Source: Branchiostoma floridae (Eukaryota > Chordata > Leptocardii > Amphioxiformes > Branchiostomatidae). Taken from it: 64,000 nt of DNA. The position numbers and the translations under genes were made by a program. Position 1 is the stretch's first letter. Each line of letters starts with the position of its first letter. Below, piece by piece: positions 24,646-35,289 of the stretch. The notes beneath the pieces were generated by a model. The model worked only from the letters and a program-made list of their open reading frames with translations, did no database searches and was not told where the DNA came from. The stretch covers positions 11,730,059-11,794,058 of the forward strand of contig NC_049995.1 of assembly GCF_000003815.2 (NCBI RefSeq), written 5' to 3'.

Positions 24646-27600
24646 ATGGCTGCCGCAGACCACGAAACCCACTCCAGCGCAGTTCGGTCTCGTTCCTACA
24701 AAGACGAGAGCTATCTACACGGTTTTCTTGGAACTGTGTGTGACTTACAGAAGGATGGGGTACTGCAGGATGTCGTCCTTGAAACCAAGGGCCGGCGGTT
24801 TCCCTGCCATCGGCTTGTTCTGTCCGCGGCCAGCCCCTACTTCAGGGCCATGTTTACAAGTGACATGGCGGAAAGTTGGCAGAAGACGGTTGTTTTACAG
24901 GTAGGGTTGGCGTGACGTGTAGCTAAAATAGAGTGAAGCAATGGCCGTTCAAATGTGCTATGTATTATAGAGAACACATCAAGCAGTAATTTAAAACTCT
25001 TGGTTAAACAAAACCAACAAATGTTTAACTTCCCCTCAATATATTCCTCGCTATGCCCCCCTCCCCACTAACTGACCTCTTTAGTATCTAGAGTTAAAGG
25101 TCAACTTTGCGGGCCACTCGTAATCATCATGAGCATCTGTCAACTTTGCGNNNNNNNNNNNNNNNNNNNNNNNNNNNNNNNNNNNNNNNNNNNNNNNNNN
25201 NNNNNNNNNNNNNNNNNNNNNNNNNNNNNNNNNNNNNNNNNNNNNNNNNNNNNNNNNNNNNNNNNNNNNNNNNNNNNNNNNNNNNNNNNNNNNNNNNNNN
25301 NNNNNNNNNNNNNNNNNNNNNNNNNNNNNNNNNNNNNNNNNNNNNNNNNNNNNAAGAATTGTATGTTGTACATGTATTGTTTTGCAGGGTATGGATGCAT
25401 GCATGTTTGGGGAGATCCTGAGTTACATCTACTCAGGAACCATCCATGTCTCCATGGACAAAGTGCAGCCCCTGTACCAGGCAGCCGACCTCCTCCAACT
25501 GGACTATGTGAGAGACACCTGCTGCAGCTACATGGCCATGAACGTGGAGCGCTCCACCTGTGTGGACCTGTACAAGTTTGCTGATGTCTCGTCTGTGGAC
25601 ATTGTCCGGAAATGTTGTCTGCAGTGGATCACCAGAAACTTTACTGAGGTTAGTCTTCATATTGGGTGGGACAATAAGCATGTTCAGGGTTCCAACTACG
25701 CATGTGTAGTGACAGGAATGCAGCTGATATGTCATGGGCTAAGGCCCCTAAGAATTTGCACATCAAGACATATTCTCAAGGAGAACTTTTACAAGCCAGA
25801 TCTTCAACTTTGACATATTATCCATAGTTTCTGTTGAAGCACATGCATACTGGGAACCATGGATGGGCTTATTGTCTAAAATAGCAATCGCATTTTTACT
25901 AGACTGTATGAGATAAAAGTGAATTACATGGAAATGAAGCTTGCAATGGAAAATAGATTCAGCATAACAAGAAATATTGTTAAAAGAAGACATTTTGAAC
26001 AATTTGTTCAAAGTCAGTTAAGCTAGCCATGTTTGTTACCATGTTTGTGAACAAAGGTTATGTGTGACCTCAGTGTAATATAACCAACTGCTGCTGTGCC
26101 TTGTGCCTACATACTTTGTGTTTTTGCTAAACTGGCTGTACATGTACAGATGCAAAGTAATCACTTCCCTTTTGATTGGACTTTAATCATATGAAAATGT
26201 TCTTGTATATCGAAACTGGATTAAGATACACATACCTATACCTCCACAGGTTGCCTCCAGCGAGGACTTTTTCAGCCTGAGTGTGAATCAGCTGACTGAG
26301 ATCATCAGCCATGATGAGCTGGATGTTAAAGAGGAGACAACAGTGTGGGAGGCTGTGGTGAGATGGGTGCAGCACAGCAGGGAGGGCAGGTGGGTGTCAG
26401 TGTTCTTCTGTTGGTACATAACTGTCTTTTATTGAGATGTAAGCTTGATTTTTCATCAAGCTGATAAGATACCAGACAATCAGCTACATCTGCCTCTACC
26501 CTGTTCCCTACAGACTCGACCATCTACCCAGCATCCTCCCTCACATCCGATTCAACCTGCTGACCTCAGACGACACGGCAGCCATCTTGGAACACCCCCT
26601 GGTCAATGAGGATCCTGGGAGTTCTGAGGTGATGAGGAATGTGGTACAGACAGGGAACTTCAACATGAAACCAAGGCTTGGGATGACCATGGAAATGGTT
26701 ATGCTGTCTGATATATCTGACACAGCGTATGTACATAATTCTTCGCTTCACTCTCTATGTCGAGAATAATCTTAGCAAAATGACAGTCCATACTTTGTGT
26801 TCCTGCAATACTAACTTTCACATTATCAGTCATGTAGGTAACCTCTGCATCTAATTCAAACTTATACTTGCTAAGCACCTTTATCCTAGACCACACGGCG
26901 TGATTTAATGAATGCCATTAGTGCATGTTGTGATACGTATACGTTTCCTAATCGGTTTTATTGACATTCTTTGATGTATTTGATTCAGGTCAGATGACCT
27001 CCTCTACATGAACCCACAGAATGGGATGTACATCACCTGCAGTTACGACTACCTTCCTGATTCCATAACTATGACAGTTACAAATGATAACAACATTTAC
27101 AAGCTCGAAAATGAGCAGGAGGATTATTATCAGTTGTCAATGTTCAAGTACAACCATGCAGAGAACGTATTTGAACATGCTGGTATGTCTTCAGTATCTA
27201 TGTTCCGGAGAGAGTACTCAGGTTTATCATCTCACTGGGATCATTTCCTTGTTGAAGTTGACCAGATTCTATATTACGGTGCTGCTGATCTGGGAGAAGG
27301 CAGTGCATCGGTGCGGATGAGAAAGTACAATCGACACTCGGACAAATGGGAGCAATGTTCACAGCTGAAGCTTGAAGGAACTTGGCGCTTCAGTACGGCA
27401 TTGTCTTGTGGTCCGCACCTCTATATCCTCATGGACTCAGCAATGTATCGCTACGACCCACGCCAGGACTGTTGGTGCAAGCGGGCTCCACCGAATATCA
27501 CAGCTCGTTACTCAACTTTCACAACCGTTGCCATGGGAACAGAGATTTTCTGCTCAGATTTTGACTTCACTCAGACTATGGTGTACGACTCAGAATCAGA

Positions 27601-27904
27601 CCGCTGGCAGAAACTGCAAGGCTGGCCAAACCTAGAAAACCGTAGTGTCTATTGTACTCCGAGTCTTTTTGTGCTGGAAAACGAGCTGCACATATTGTTG
27701 GAAGTCTATGGCAAACAAGGTCCATCAACAGACTATCTCGTATATGTGTACGACAGGGCTACCGATGCCTGGAGAGACTTGAAGGCCATTCTGCCTAATA
27801 AGGAGTATTATGCACCTAATCCCATGTGCCCCGTGGTACGTATGTACCTACCATACCTTAAGGGGGCGCAAAAACACATCACGTCTTACGCTTATCAGCG
27901 TTAA
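24646..27904 (+). CDS. BTB-BACK-kelch protein, KLHL copy F
   Basis: Exons 24646-24900, 25388-25648, 26250-26389, 26514-26726 and 26989-27904 join in phases 0,0,2,2 to give 594 aa. Residues 1-85 (exon 1) and 86-172 (exon 2) form BTB and the start of BACK, with MAE at 74-76; exons 3-4 finish BACK. The kelch exon has FKYNHAENVFEHAG, RKYNRHSDKWEQC, RYDPRQDCWCKRA, VYDSESDRWQKL and YDRATDAWRDL blades. It ends ITSYAYQR, so its closest relative here is copy B, not its neighbour E. Intron 1 contains an assembly gap (25,151-25,353) but no coding part is lost. AATAAA lies at 28,329. Probable CUL3 adaptor by family. Confidence 0.93.
25151..25353. other. Assembly gap (203 N)
   Basis: Run of N inside intron 1 of KLHL copy F. 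Confidence 1.
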
Positions 27905-28509
27905 TGTGCAGGATAAAGACGCACAGAGTACAGAGCAGTACAGTCTTTTTCATGACATATGGATATAAAGACTACAGGACAGGACTGTTCAACGACATTT
28001 AGTTTAGATCTCGGGTTTTGCTGAATATTCTACATTATGGGATAGATGTTCTATATTTCAAAGTTTGGTACTTCCTTTTTTTTTATATAGATAAGAGACT
28101 GAACTAGGGATTTGTGTCGTTAAATCTATTTATGTTTGTATCATTTTTACTTAGATAGGAGATATTTTAAGGTCTTCTATCCTTTCAAGGAGTTCTTAGT
28201 TAAAACATTTATGATTTGTGTCATGATAAGTTTTATATAAGTTTGTTTTCAATTGACAAGCAAGTCAAGCAAAAAGTTGCATGTTTGTCAGTTTAATGTT
28301 CATTCTAATGTAAGTTACCCAATGTTACAATAAACCGACTCTTAACTTGGATGTTACTGTTTCATAACCTTAACCTATGAACAGCTTTTTCAAACAAAGC
28401 AGTCCGTTGCATAAAACAACTAAGACTTCCGAACATTACAACGTTACATGGTTTCTCATCTGACCGATCGACCACATACAAAAAAAAACAAGTGCTTTAA
28501 AAAAAGCTG
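27905..28509 (+). other. 3' UTR and spacer after KLHL copy F
   Basis: Opens with sequence matching the 3' UTR of copy B; AATAAA at 28,329-28,334 ends the cluster. No further KLHL copy follows. Confidence 0.55.
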
Positions 28510-29275
28510 TACCTTGCCGGGTAGTAGGGATTTCGTCAGGAAAAGGTACCTCGGCGCTTCACCAGTGTTCATCAGTTAACATGAGGATCACATCAAAATA
28601 ATCAGAGACAACCACAGAGTTCCACATGTCGCCCCCCTCCCACCCCAATTTTTGTACGGGAAAGCTTTAGTGACTTCTCCAGCTGCCAATCCAGTCTCAA
28701 ATCTATTTTTCACACAATACAAACTCTATCAAGAACATTCATAGTCACAAATGTCTTTAAAATGTACTTACCTGGCTACTAGACCGGAGGTTTGCGGCTA
28801 TTTTTTTGTTTCATGTTGTTGCAATGTACAAAGAGCGACACCTAGCGACTTCAGTATGAAATGCAGCAAAAATCCCCAAGTGTAGGGAAATTTACCTCAT
28901 TAACATAATCTATGTCAGATAAATTATTGGCACAATAAACCGGTATTGTAAAACTTTTTGACCCACAATGAGTATGCATTATTCTTTATTACAAAATAAA
29001 TTCCTTCTGATGCAATTTTTGATATATCTTTATGATAAACATGGGTTAAAGCGTAGATTTATTAACGCTGGACCACATACGTCTAAAATACAGTTTTAAT
29101 ATTGGCCTGCAATGTACCCTTGTCTAACTAAGCCATAAAATTGGGCAAAGAGAAAAGGGCCTTTGGAAGGGCCTTTGGAAGGGCTGGGTTAACATTGAAC
29201 CATTGATTGAACCATTGATTGAACCATGTAAAGATCGGGCCTCATTACCTTGCCGGGCTAAGGCCCGGCAAGGTA
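28510..29275. mobile_element. Candidate MITE with TACCTTGCCGGG ends
   Basis: TACCTTGCCGGG at 28,510 faces CCCGGCAAGGTA ending at 29,275. The right end is itself a palindrome of about 29 bp (TACCTTGCCGGGC-TAA-GGCCCGGCAAGGTA). TA would be the target if the outer TA is duplicated. The interior has GGGCCTTTGGAAGGGCC and TTGAACCAT direct repeats and no gene. Confidence 0.4.
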
Positions 29276-29389
29276 AAAAAACCTTTAAAGTTTTTTACTA
29301 TAGCTAGTTGGGCATTTATTTACTCAAAAATCAACTCTGAAGTTATCTGCACGTAAAATAGAATCATCCTACCAGTGTTGAATTAAGGG

Positions 29390-29561
29390 TTAATGACCCG
29401 CCCCGAGGTGTATATGGTGTCATAACGCCTGGTCCTTTGCTATAACCACCGAATAAAACCACCGAGTGAGCGAAGCGAACGAGGTGGTTTTATGAGGTGG
29501 TTATAGCAAAGGACCAGGCGTTATGAAACCATGTACACCGAGGAACAGGCGGGTCATTAAC
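29390..29561. repeat. 172-bp hairpin (inverted repeat)
   Basis: GTTAATGACCCGCC at the left faces GGCGGGTCATTAAC at the right. The arms of about 75 bp match almost fully, including CGCCTGGTCCTTTGCTATAA/TTATAGCAAAGGACCAGGCG and AAAACCACC/GGTGGTTTT, around a short GAG-TGAGCGAAGCGAAC centre. One arm alone occurs at 12,683-12,802. Confidence 0.75.
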
Positions 29562-29755
29562 GTTATTATCATATAGCCTACCCAAAATTGCAAACTCTTG
29601 TACAACGCATAGATCCCTTGATACTATACGTGTGAATTCTTTTGTCGAATATCAGATATTCACTTTTGTTCTTTGTGACATACATTTGTAAGAAGATTAA
29701 ATATTGCATTTTGAAACCAACATTTCCACAGATAATATTCGAAACATTGCAGTCT

Positions 29756-30434
29756 NNNNNNNNNNNNNNNNNNNNNNNNNNNNNNNNNNNNNNNNNNNNN
29801 NNNNNNNNNNNNNNNNNNNNNNNNNNNNNNNNNNNNNNNNNNNNNNNNNNNNNNNNNNNNNNNNNNNNNNNNNNNNNNNNNNNNNNNNNNNNNNNNNNNN
29901 NNNNNNNNNNNNNNNNNNNNNNNNNNNNNNNNNNNNNNNNNNNNNNNNNNNNNNNNNNNNNNNNNNNNNNNNNNNNNNNNNNNNNNNNNNNNNNNNNNNN
30001 NNNNNNNNNNNNNNNNNNNNNNNNNNNNNNNNNNNNNNNNNNNNNNNNNNNNNNNNNNNNNNNNNNNNNNNNNNNNNNNNNNNNNNNNNNNNNNNNNNNN
30101 NNNNNNNNNNNNNNNNNNNNNNNNNNNNNNNNNNNNNNNNNNNNNNNNNNNNNNNNNNNNNNNNNNNNNNNNNNNNNNNNNNNNNNNNNNNNNNNNNNNN
30201 NNNNNNNNNNNNNNNNNNNNNNNNNNNNNNNNNNNNNNNNNNNNNNNNNNNNNNNNNNNNNNNNNNNNNNNNNNNNNNNNNNNNNNNNNNNNNNNNNNNN
30301 NNNNNNNNNNNNNNNNNNNNNNNNNNNNNNNNNNNNNNNNNNNNNNNNNNNNNNNNNNNNNNNNNNNNNNNNNNNNNNNNNNNNNNNNNNNNNNNNNNNN
30401 NNNNNNNNNNNNNNNNNNNNNNNNNNNNNNNNNN
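29756..30434. other. Assembly gap (679 N)
   Basis: Run of N. Open frames that cross it are artefacts of the N run. Confidence 1.
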
Positions 30435-31564
30435 TGCACGCTCCGTATTTCTCCACTCGCCCATTCTCCAGTTTGTCGAGTTCGTTCGTATCAGGCGCTA
30501 AATCTCTGCCGGCTTTCCTGAGGTATTCCGGGATCCCTGTGCTTCACAGCTCTTGAGAATCTCGTTCACTACGAACCCAGACACGACTTCTCCGAAGAAA
30601 GGTAGCATTTTGGTCCTCCAGCGCCATGACCGCTACTCGATGGCGGACCGTGGTGTTATTGTCGTCTGAACTTGAATGGGCGGGGGTGCAAATAATTTTA
30701 TTTTCCATTTACAGTTTAAATTGGACATGACTTGAAATAGATTTTATTGTCTTAAGTATTATAGGTAATTCAATGTTGTTTTAAGACAGCAAATGTTTTC
30801 TTTGAACAAAGAAACACGCACTACCGATGTTAATAGAGGGAGCCATCCCCCCTGCCATGCCTGTACTTATTCCTCTATCTTGGCAGATGGATGATTCCTG
30901 GATATCTCATTCTGATTGGCCAGCGTCCTGTTTGTCTGTCCTCCTGATTGGTTTAAACTTTCAAAAGTTTTATCACATATGTGATAATCAAAAATTTAAT
31001 GCAGGGCTGTTACGGCGTCATAACCAGCATGAAATGGGGCCTTCTGATTGGCCCACGTCCCCTGGCTATATGATAATATCGGTTATTCGCATGTAATAGT
31101 TGCCATCCTTCCGTCTTAATTATTCTCCGTTCTACTATATGTAAGAACATAACTGATTAGTGAACATAAGGAAGTTGAATAAAAGTACAAATCCCGTTCC
31201 ATTGTCTCTTGTGTGATAGGTGCACAATATTATACTGGCCGTACAAAGGCTAGGTCACAGGTCAGTTTTATTTTCTTGACATAATAGGTCACAATAATTT
31301 TGTATACTAGTATATATTTGAAAGAATGGCCCAGGACGAGCAGAAAGGATTTCTTTCTAATGCATGTCCGGTAAACCACATGACGTAACTCACCAGTGTG
31401 TTACGGCATGTTAAGCGTTAATGGAGTCCTATGGGACATACCGTATGCACCCCCATACGGACTTTTAGATCATTTTGTTTTCGTACAAAGGCTAACAAAA
31501 GTAGCTAACAATATACAGTCTTAGTCTGAAAATTGCAACAAAAAACAACAGTAATTTTTAAGTA
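30435..31564. other. Unassigned region beside the gap, with CpG-rich start and CCAAT boxes
   Basis: The first 200 bases are CpG-rich. On the minus strand they contain short open pieces (an ATG at 30,627 gives only about 27 codons; another frame runs into the gap as IPEYLRKAGRDLAP). This could be a 5' exon of a minus-strand gene lying in the gap, but I do not recognise it. Three inverted CCAAT boxes (GATTGG) occur near 30,914, 30,947 and 31,044. The rest shows nothing clear. Confidence 0.3.
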
Positions 31565-31599
31565 ATGGATGGCAGAAGTGAAAATGAAGTACTGTGGGC

Positions 31600-31990
31600 A
31601 CATACTCTGCACACCATACCAAATTTCAGGACATTTGATTTTGAAATATATATTTGCTGTCAAAAATGGCCAAGTATCACCAAATACCTCATTTTAAAAG
31701 TGTTGCATGCAAACACTGTTGATTGGGTCCAATGGGCATGTGTCTAATGCGCCTCTGTAACCAAATTTCAGGTCATTGGGTTGTAATACTGAGGCACAGG
31801 GGCAAAAAAAATATTTTTGGTCTACAAATGACCAAAAATACTAAATAACGTCTTTTTAAGGCCTTTATATAAAAAAAAGGGAAAAAGAACGTCTATTTAC
31901 TATCTCTAACCCAATGCCAAATTTCAGGTCATTTTGCCCCAAACTAAAATGTTGAATCCATTAGATTTGACAGGAGTAGGAAAAGACGAA
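31600..31990. repeat. Dispersed repeat with CAAATTTCAGGTCATT blocks
   Basis: CAAATTTCAGG-CATT occurs at about 31,619, 31,761 and 31,917, with TTGTAATAC and GGCACAGGGGC nearby, ending GATTTGACAGGAG. The same family forms the 163-bp array at 43,593-44,140. Confidence 0.5.
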
Positions 31991-32374
31991 ACACGACAAA
32001 AATAATATCCATGTTTGGATTGAAATATAAAAATCCAGAAAGACTGTCGGATAATAGTTTATGGGCCTGAGGACATATTGCTACCATCTAAGTTGTCAAA
32101 TTCATGTATAAATATTGGGTACCTCTGAAATAGTGTGGGCGGAACGTACCAATAATGGGTAAGCAGGCATTAGATGACCTTTCACCCCATAGTGCCAGTC
32201 ACCTTTCACCCCTTGCTGCCCCAGACAGACGCTTGCAGGAGGATTGTGCGGAGCACTGGAAGCAGGTAAGAACGAGATTTACGTACAAAAGAACTGCATT
32301 ATTATGAACTGAAGTGGGTAGAGGTCATTTCTATGGTATGTGGGGCAAAACTATGAAAACCTCTCCCTCCTTTT
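31991..32374. other. Spacer before the dyad array
   Basis: A CACCTTTCACCCC-type block is present twice (near 32,180 and 32,205). No gene seen. Confidence 0.35.
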
Positions 32375-32575
32375 TCAGCACTGGAACCCAGTGCTGAAGA
32401 TGGCGTCAGCACTGGATTTCCAGTGCTGAATGTTCGTCAGCACTGGATATCCAGTGCTGACGCGCTCTCAGCACTCGAAACCCAGGGTTCAGCACATGGA
32501 CACCGAGTGCTGACAAACATGCAGAACTGGATATATAGTGCTGACGAACATTCAGCACTGGAAACCGAGTGCTGA
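32375..32575. repeat. Dyad array 1 (TCAGCACTGG...CCAGTGCTGA)
   Basis: Seven units of a roughly 24-nt inverted repeat, starting at 32,375, 32,406, 32,437, 32,468, 32,489, 32,520 and 32,552. Intact units are 10-nt arms TCAGCACTGG/CCAGTGCTGA around 3-4 variable bases; the third, with centre GGATATCC, is a perfect palindrome. Spacers are 7-8 nt and unrelated, so unit starts lie close to 31 bp apart (one of the seven is out of register). Confidence 0.85.
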
Positions 32576-32767
32576 GAGATCGGGAGACTCTGAGATATAC
32601 AGTAATTTGGAATTACGATACGTCCTTTGCCCTACTACTAAAACTTAAGACATTGCTGGATTATAAACGTCACCTATGGCAGACCTCATCCTGTTGGAAG
32701 TTCAGCGGCGCCTCTTCAACGACAACAACAACGAGGAGGCAGGCTGAAGTCTGCCTCACAGCACCCC

Positions 32768-32783
32768 GGCCCTTTTCAGGGCC
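32768..32783 (+). terminator. Histone-type mRNA 3' stem-loop
   Basis: GGCCCTTTTCAGGGCC followed by ACCCA matches the replication-dependent histone 3' processing signal: a 6-bp stem, UUUC loop and ACCCA flank. It would bind SLBP. It lies 20 nt after a TGA (32,745-32,747) that closes a short frame DLILLEVQRRLFNDNNNEEA preceded by an AG acceptor-like site (CTATGGCAG at about 32,683). That peptide is not a core histone C-terminus that I recognise, so the stem-loop appears without a histone gene. Confidence 0.7.
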
Positions 32784-33182
32784 ACCCAAATCTTTCCCAA
32801 AAGGGCTATATCTATCACAATCACACAATAAAGTTGCTTATTGTTATAATGACAGCTATCCCTTAAACACCTCTTACACATATACATATATCTACCTTTC
32901 AATTACACATGTACAACGAATAAAATACACAACTTTACACGAAGTTTTCTTTGCACGAAGTAACTTTAGTCAAATTTGCCCTTTTACTAGTACCGCTATC
33001 AGTACTTTATAAAAAAATGTGCAATAAAGGTCTTCATTCATTCATTCATTCATTTTATAAATGATATATATCCCTTATACAGTATACATATATTCAATTA
33101 AATAACGAATGGATAGCACAACTACAATTTTCTTTGCACGAAATAACTTATCTTTCCTTCGAATTTACGTCTTGTACCCCTC
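32784..33182. other. Spacer between dyad arrays
   Basis: AT-rich. A (TTCA)n microsatellite at about 33,034-33,054 follows an AATAAA near 33,023. No gene seen. Confidence 0.4.
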
Positions 33183-33692
33183 TCAGCACTGGGAGATTCC
33201 AGTGCTGGAAGGACGTCAGCACTGGTTCGCACATCGTTCCAGTCCTTTAAAGACGTCAGCACTCGTTTTCCAGTGCTGAAGATTTCACAGCACTGGTTTT
33301 CTAGTGCTGAAGTGTCCTCGAGCACTGGTAGTGCGGAAGGCGAGGTTTTTGTATATCAGCACTCGGTTCCAGTGCTGACGGCGATTTCAGCACTGGGTAA
33401 CCAGTGCTGAATGACCTTTGACCTGACCCGGCCCCGACATCCCCGTATTTCAGCACTGGTAACCGAGTGCTGGCGGCAGTTCAGCACTGGAAAACGAGTG
33501 CTGACAGAAGTTCAGCACTGGAAAACGAGTGCTGAAAGAAATTCAGCACTGGAAAACCAGTGCTGAGGGAGTTTCAGCACTCGAACAAGGCCGATCAGCA
33601 CTGGAAAACGAGTGCTGAAAGAATTTCAGCACTTGAAAACCAGTGCTGAGGCCGTTCAGACAATTGATTCAGCACTGGAACACCAGTGCGGA
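33183..33692. repeat. Dyad array 2 (TCAGCACTGG...C[C/G]AGTGCTGA)
   Basis: About fourteen full or half units of the same dyad as array 1. Starts include 33,183, 33,256, 33,356, 33,387, 33,450, 33,481, 33,512, 33,543, 33,595, 33,626 and 33,669; most neighbouring full units are exactly 31 bp apart. The left arm varies GG/CG, and the right arm CC/CG. AGTGCGGAAGGCGAGGTTTT occurs both at 33,330 and at 33,687. Confidence 0.85.
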
Positions 33693-33964
33693 AGGCGAGG
33701 TTTTCGTAGACTTGCGTATGTGGGCTACATTAGACGGAAATGTAAGACTTTCCGGGGCGACGAAAATGTGGAAGGGGAGGGGGGCATCTTTACCTTCACG
33801 GAAACAAAGGAAAACATTGTTTTTGATCCGTTTCTTTTAAATCGTCTCCAAAGCACAAATAATGAAGTGAGCAGACAGCTGTCACCATGGTTACTGGAGT
33901 TGTAGCAGACAACCTGTGGTGTTCGGCCACATGTATCAAGTATTTATAACTTAAAGGACAGAGC

Positions 33965-33967
<3 letters not shown>
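33693..33967. other. Spacer after dyad array 2
   Basis: No gene or repeat recognised. Confidence 0.35.
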
Positions 33968-34001
<34 letters not shown>

Positions 34002-34815
34002 CCTTGTTTAACGTCTATTTCACCGCTAGACATGGTCTCTTGGTGCTTTTTCTGCTAGGTGCTCTTTTGGTTTGTTGACCTCGCTGGTGCTTGTACTCTG
34101 GTACTTTGCATATGCGTGTTTGGGGTGTTTATTCTTGCTCGGCAAACCTTCTCGTGTCTTCAATGTATTTGGCGAACGCCAAAATTACATCCTCTTGTTT
34201 GCTTCGTTCGTCAGGTCGCTTCGCATTCCTGCTAGGGATACAACATCTATTGTTCTTTCCTGTTGAGGGATTCCGTGGTCTTCATATATGCTATCAATTT
34301 CCTTCACTAGGCGTTGTCTGGTACTCTCGTATTTTGGGCATTCATACATGTAATGGTTTATGCTTTCCCTTGTACTGCATGTGCTACAGTCTGATGTTGT
34401 CATGGGGTCAATCCAGTTTCTGTAGGCGTTAAGTTCCGTGTGACCGCTCACGAGCTGGTTTATGGAGATCTGAGTCGTTCTTAACCCCCATGTGCTGCAT
34501 TTTTTCTTCAGACTCGTGCTGGCTTTCTGCATATGGCTGTTAGTTGTTTGGTTTTCTCTTCTTCTCTGCCATCTTTCTGCTGCTTGTTCTTCTATGTGTT
34601 TCATTACTTGTTGTTTAGTCCATGCCGTGTTGATCTCTGTGTGTTTAGCCTCCTCTGCAGCTAGCTTAGCTTGCCTATCTGCCCTCTACCCCCATGTGTC
34701 CTGGGCACCATTCAATTTGTATGTTGTGTCCTTTCTGCTGGATTTGCTTGAAGGGCTAGATTATGAAATTCATATGTGTTTTTGTAAGATTATACAGGTC
34801 TTGTCTTAGGCGGCC
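33968..34815 (-). mobile_element. Non-LTR retrotransposon 3' end (RNase H tail)
   Basis: On the minus strand, near 34,670-34,740, the frame reads IEWCPGHMGVEG, the conserved start of the RNase H C-terminal half. It is followed, with a broken frame, by the 34,604-34,185 ORF ending in the post-RNase H region (LVSGHTELNAY, CSTCSTRESINHYMYECP). The + strand (TTG)n run at 33,968-34,000 is the element's 3' (CAA)n tail. RNase H and a simple repeat tail fit the I-like LINE groups. The copy is 5'-truncated and inactive. Confidence 0.8.
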
Positions 34816-35289
34816 AGTCTACCCGCTAAAAGCTACAGATAGATCTACCCAACATGCCGCTGGGGTTACTTGGTCATTGGGAGAGTCTACTGTAAAACTT
34901 GTGGCGCTTTTATGAGGGTTGATTTGCTGTAAGCTGTAGCCAATCACAAAATGCTCGGGGCTAAAATAACACAGCTGTAAATTTTGTGACGATAAAAAAA
35001 TACTCCCTTCTTGGAAATTAAGTACTTATTGTATCATCTTTATCACCTCCTGTCGCTATATAGTGAACGTGAGTAGTATATTGAAAAAATAATTATTATA
35101 TTTGTTAATTGCAAAAAGACAACAAACAGAAAAAGAAAACAACACCTAATGGTAAATAGCTTCTTAGACGACACCATGTAACGGTAAATGTTATGTGTTT
35201 GCTTTCAATTATCTACTTTCAATTCGTCTATTCAAGGAGGTAAATTTTAACCTCCTTGGTCTATTTCATTCTATTCCATTAGATTTGAC
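34816..35289. other. Spacer or 5' region of the interrupted finger gene
   Basis: AT-rich. A likely splice acceptor (TCTATTCCATTAG) lies 7 nt before the finger-gene ATG, as expected if a non-coding first exon lies upstream. Confidence 0.4.

Noticed and set aside
29578-30556. Long open frames of 255-304 codons
   Set aside because: They are almost entirely N, and their length is an artefact of the gap. The same holds at 25,081-25,584 and 38,474-39,094.
30827-31096. 89-codon frame with W-rich peptide
   Set aside because: No family pattern, and it spans CCAAT-box-like repeats; probably chance.
32375-33692. CRISPR array
   Set aside because: The spacing is regular, but the repeats are self-palindromes, the spacers are only 7 nt, and the setting is a chordate genome with LINEs and introns.
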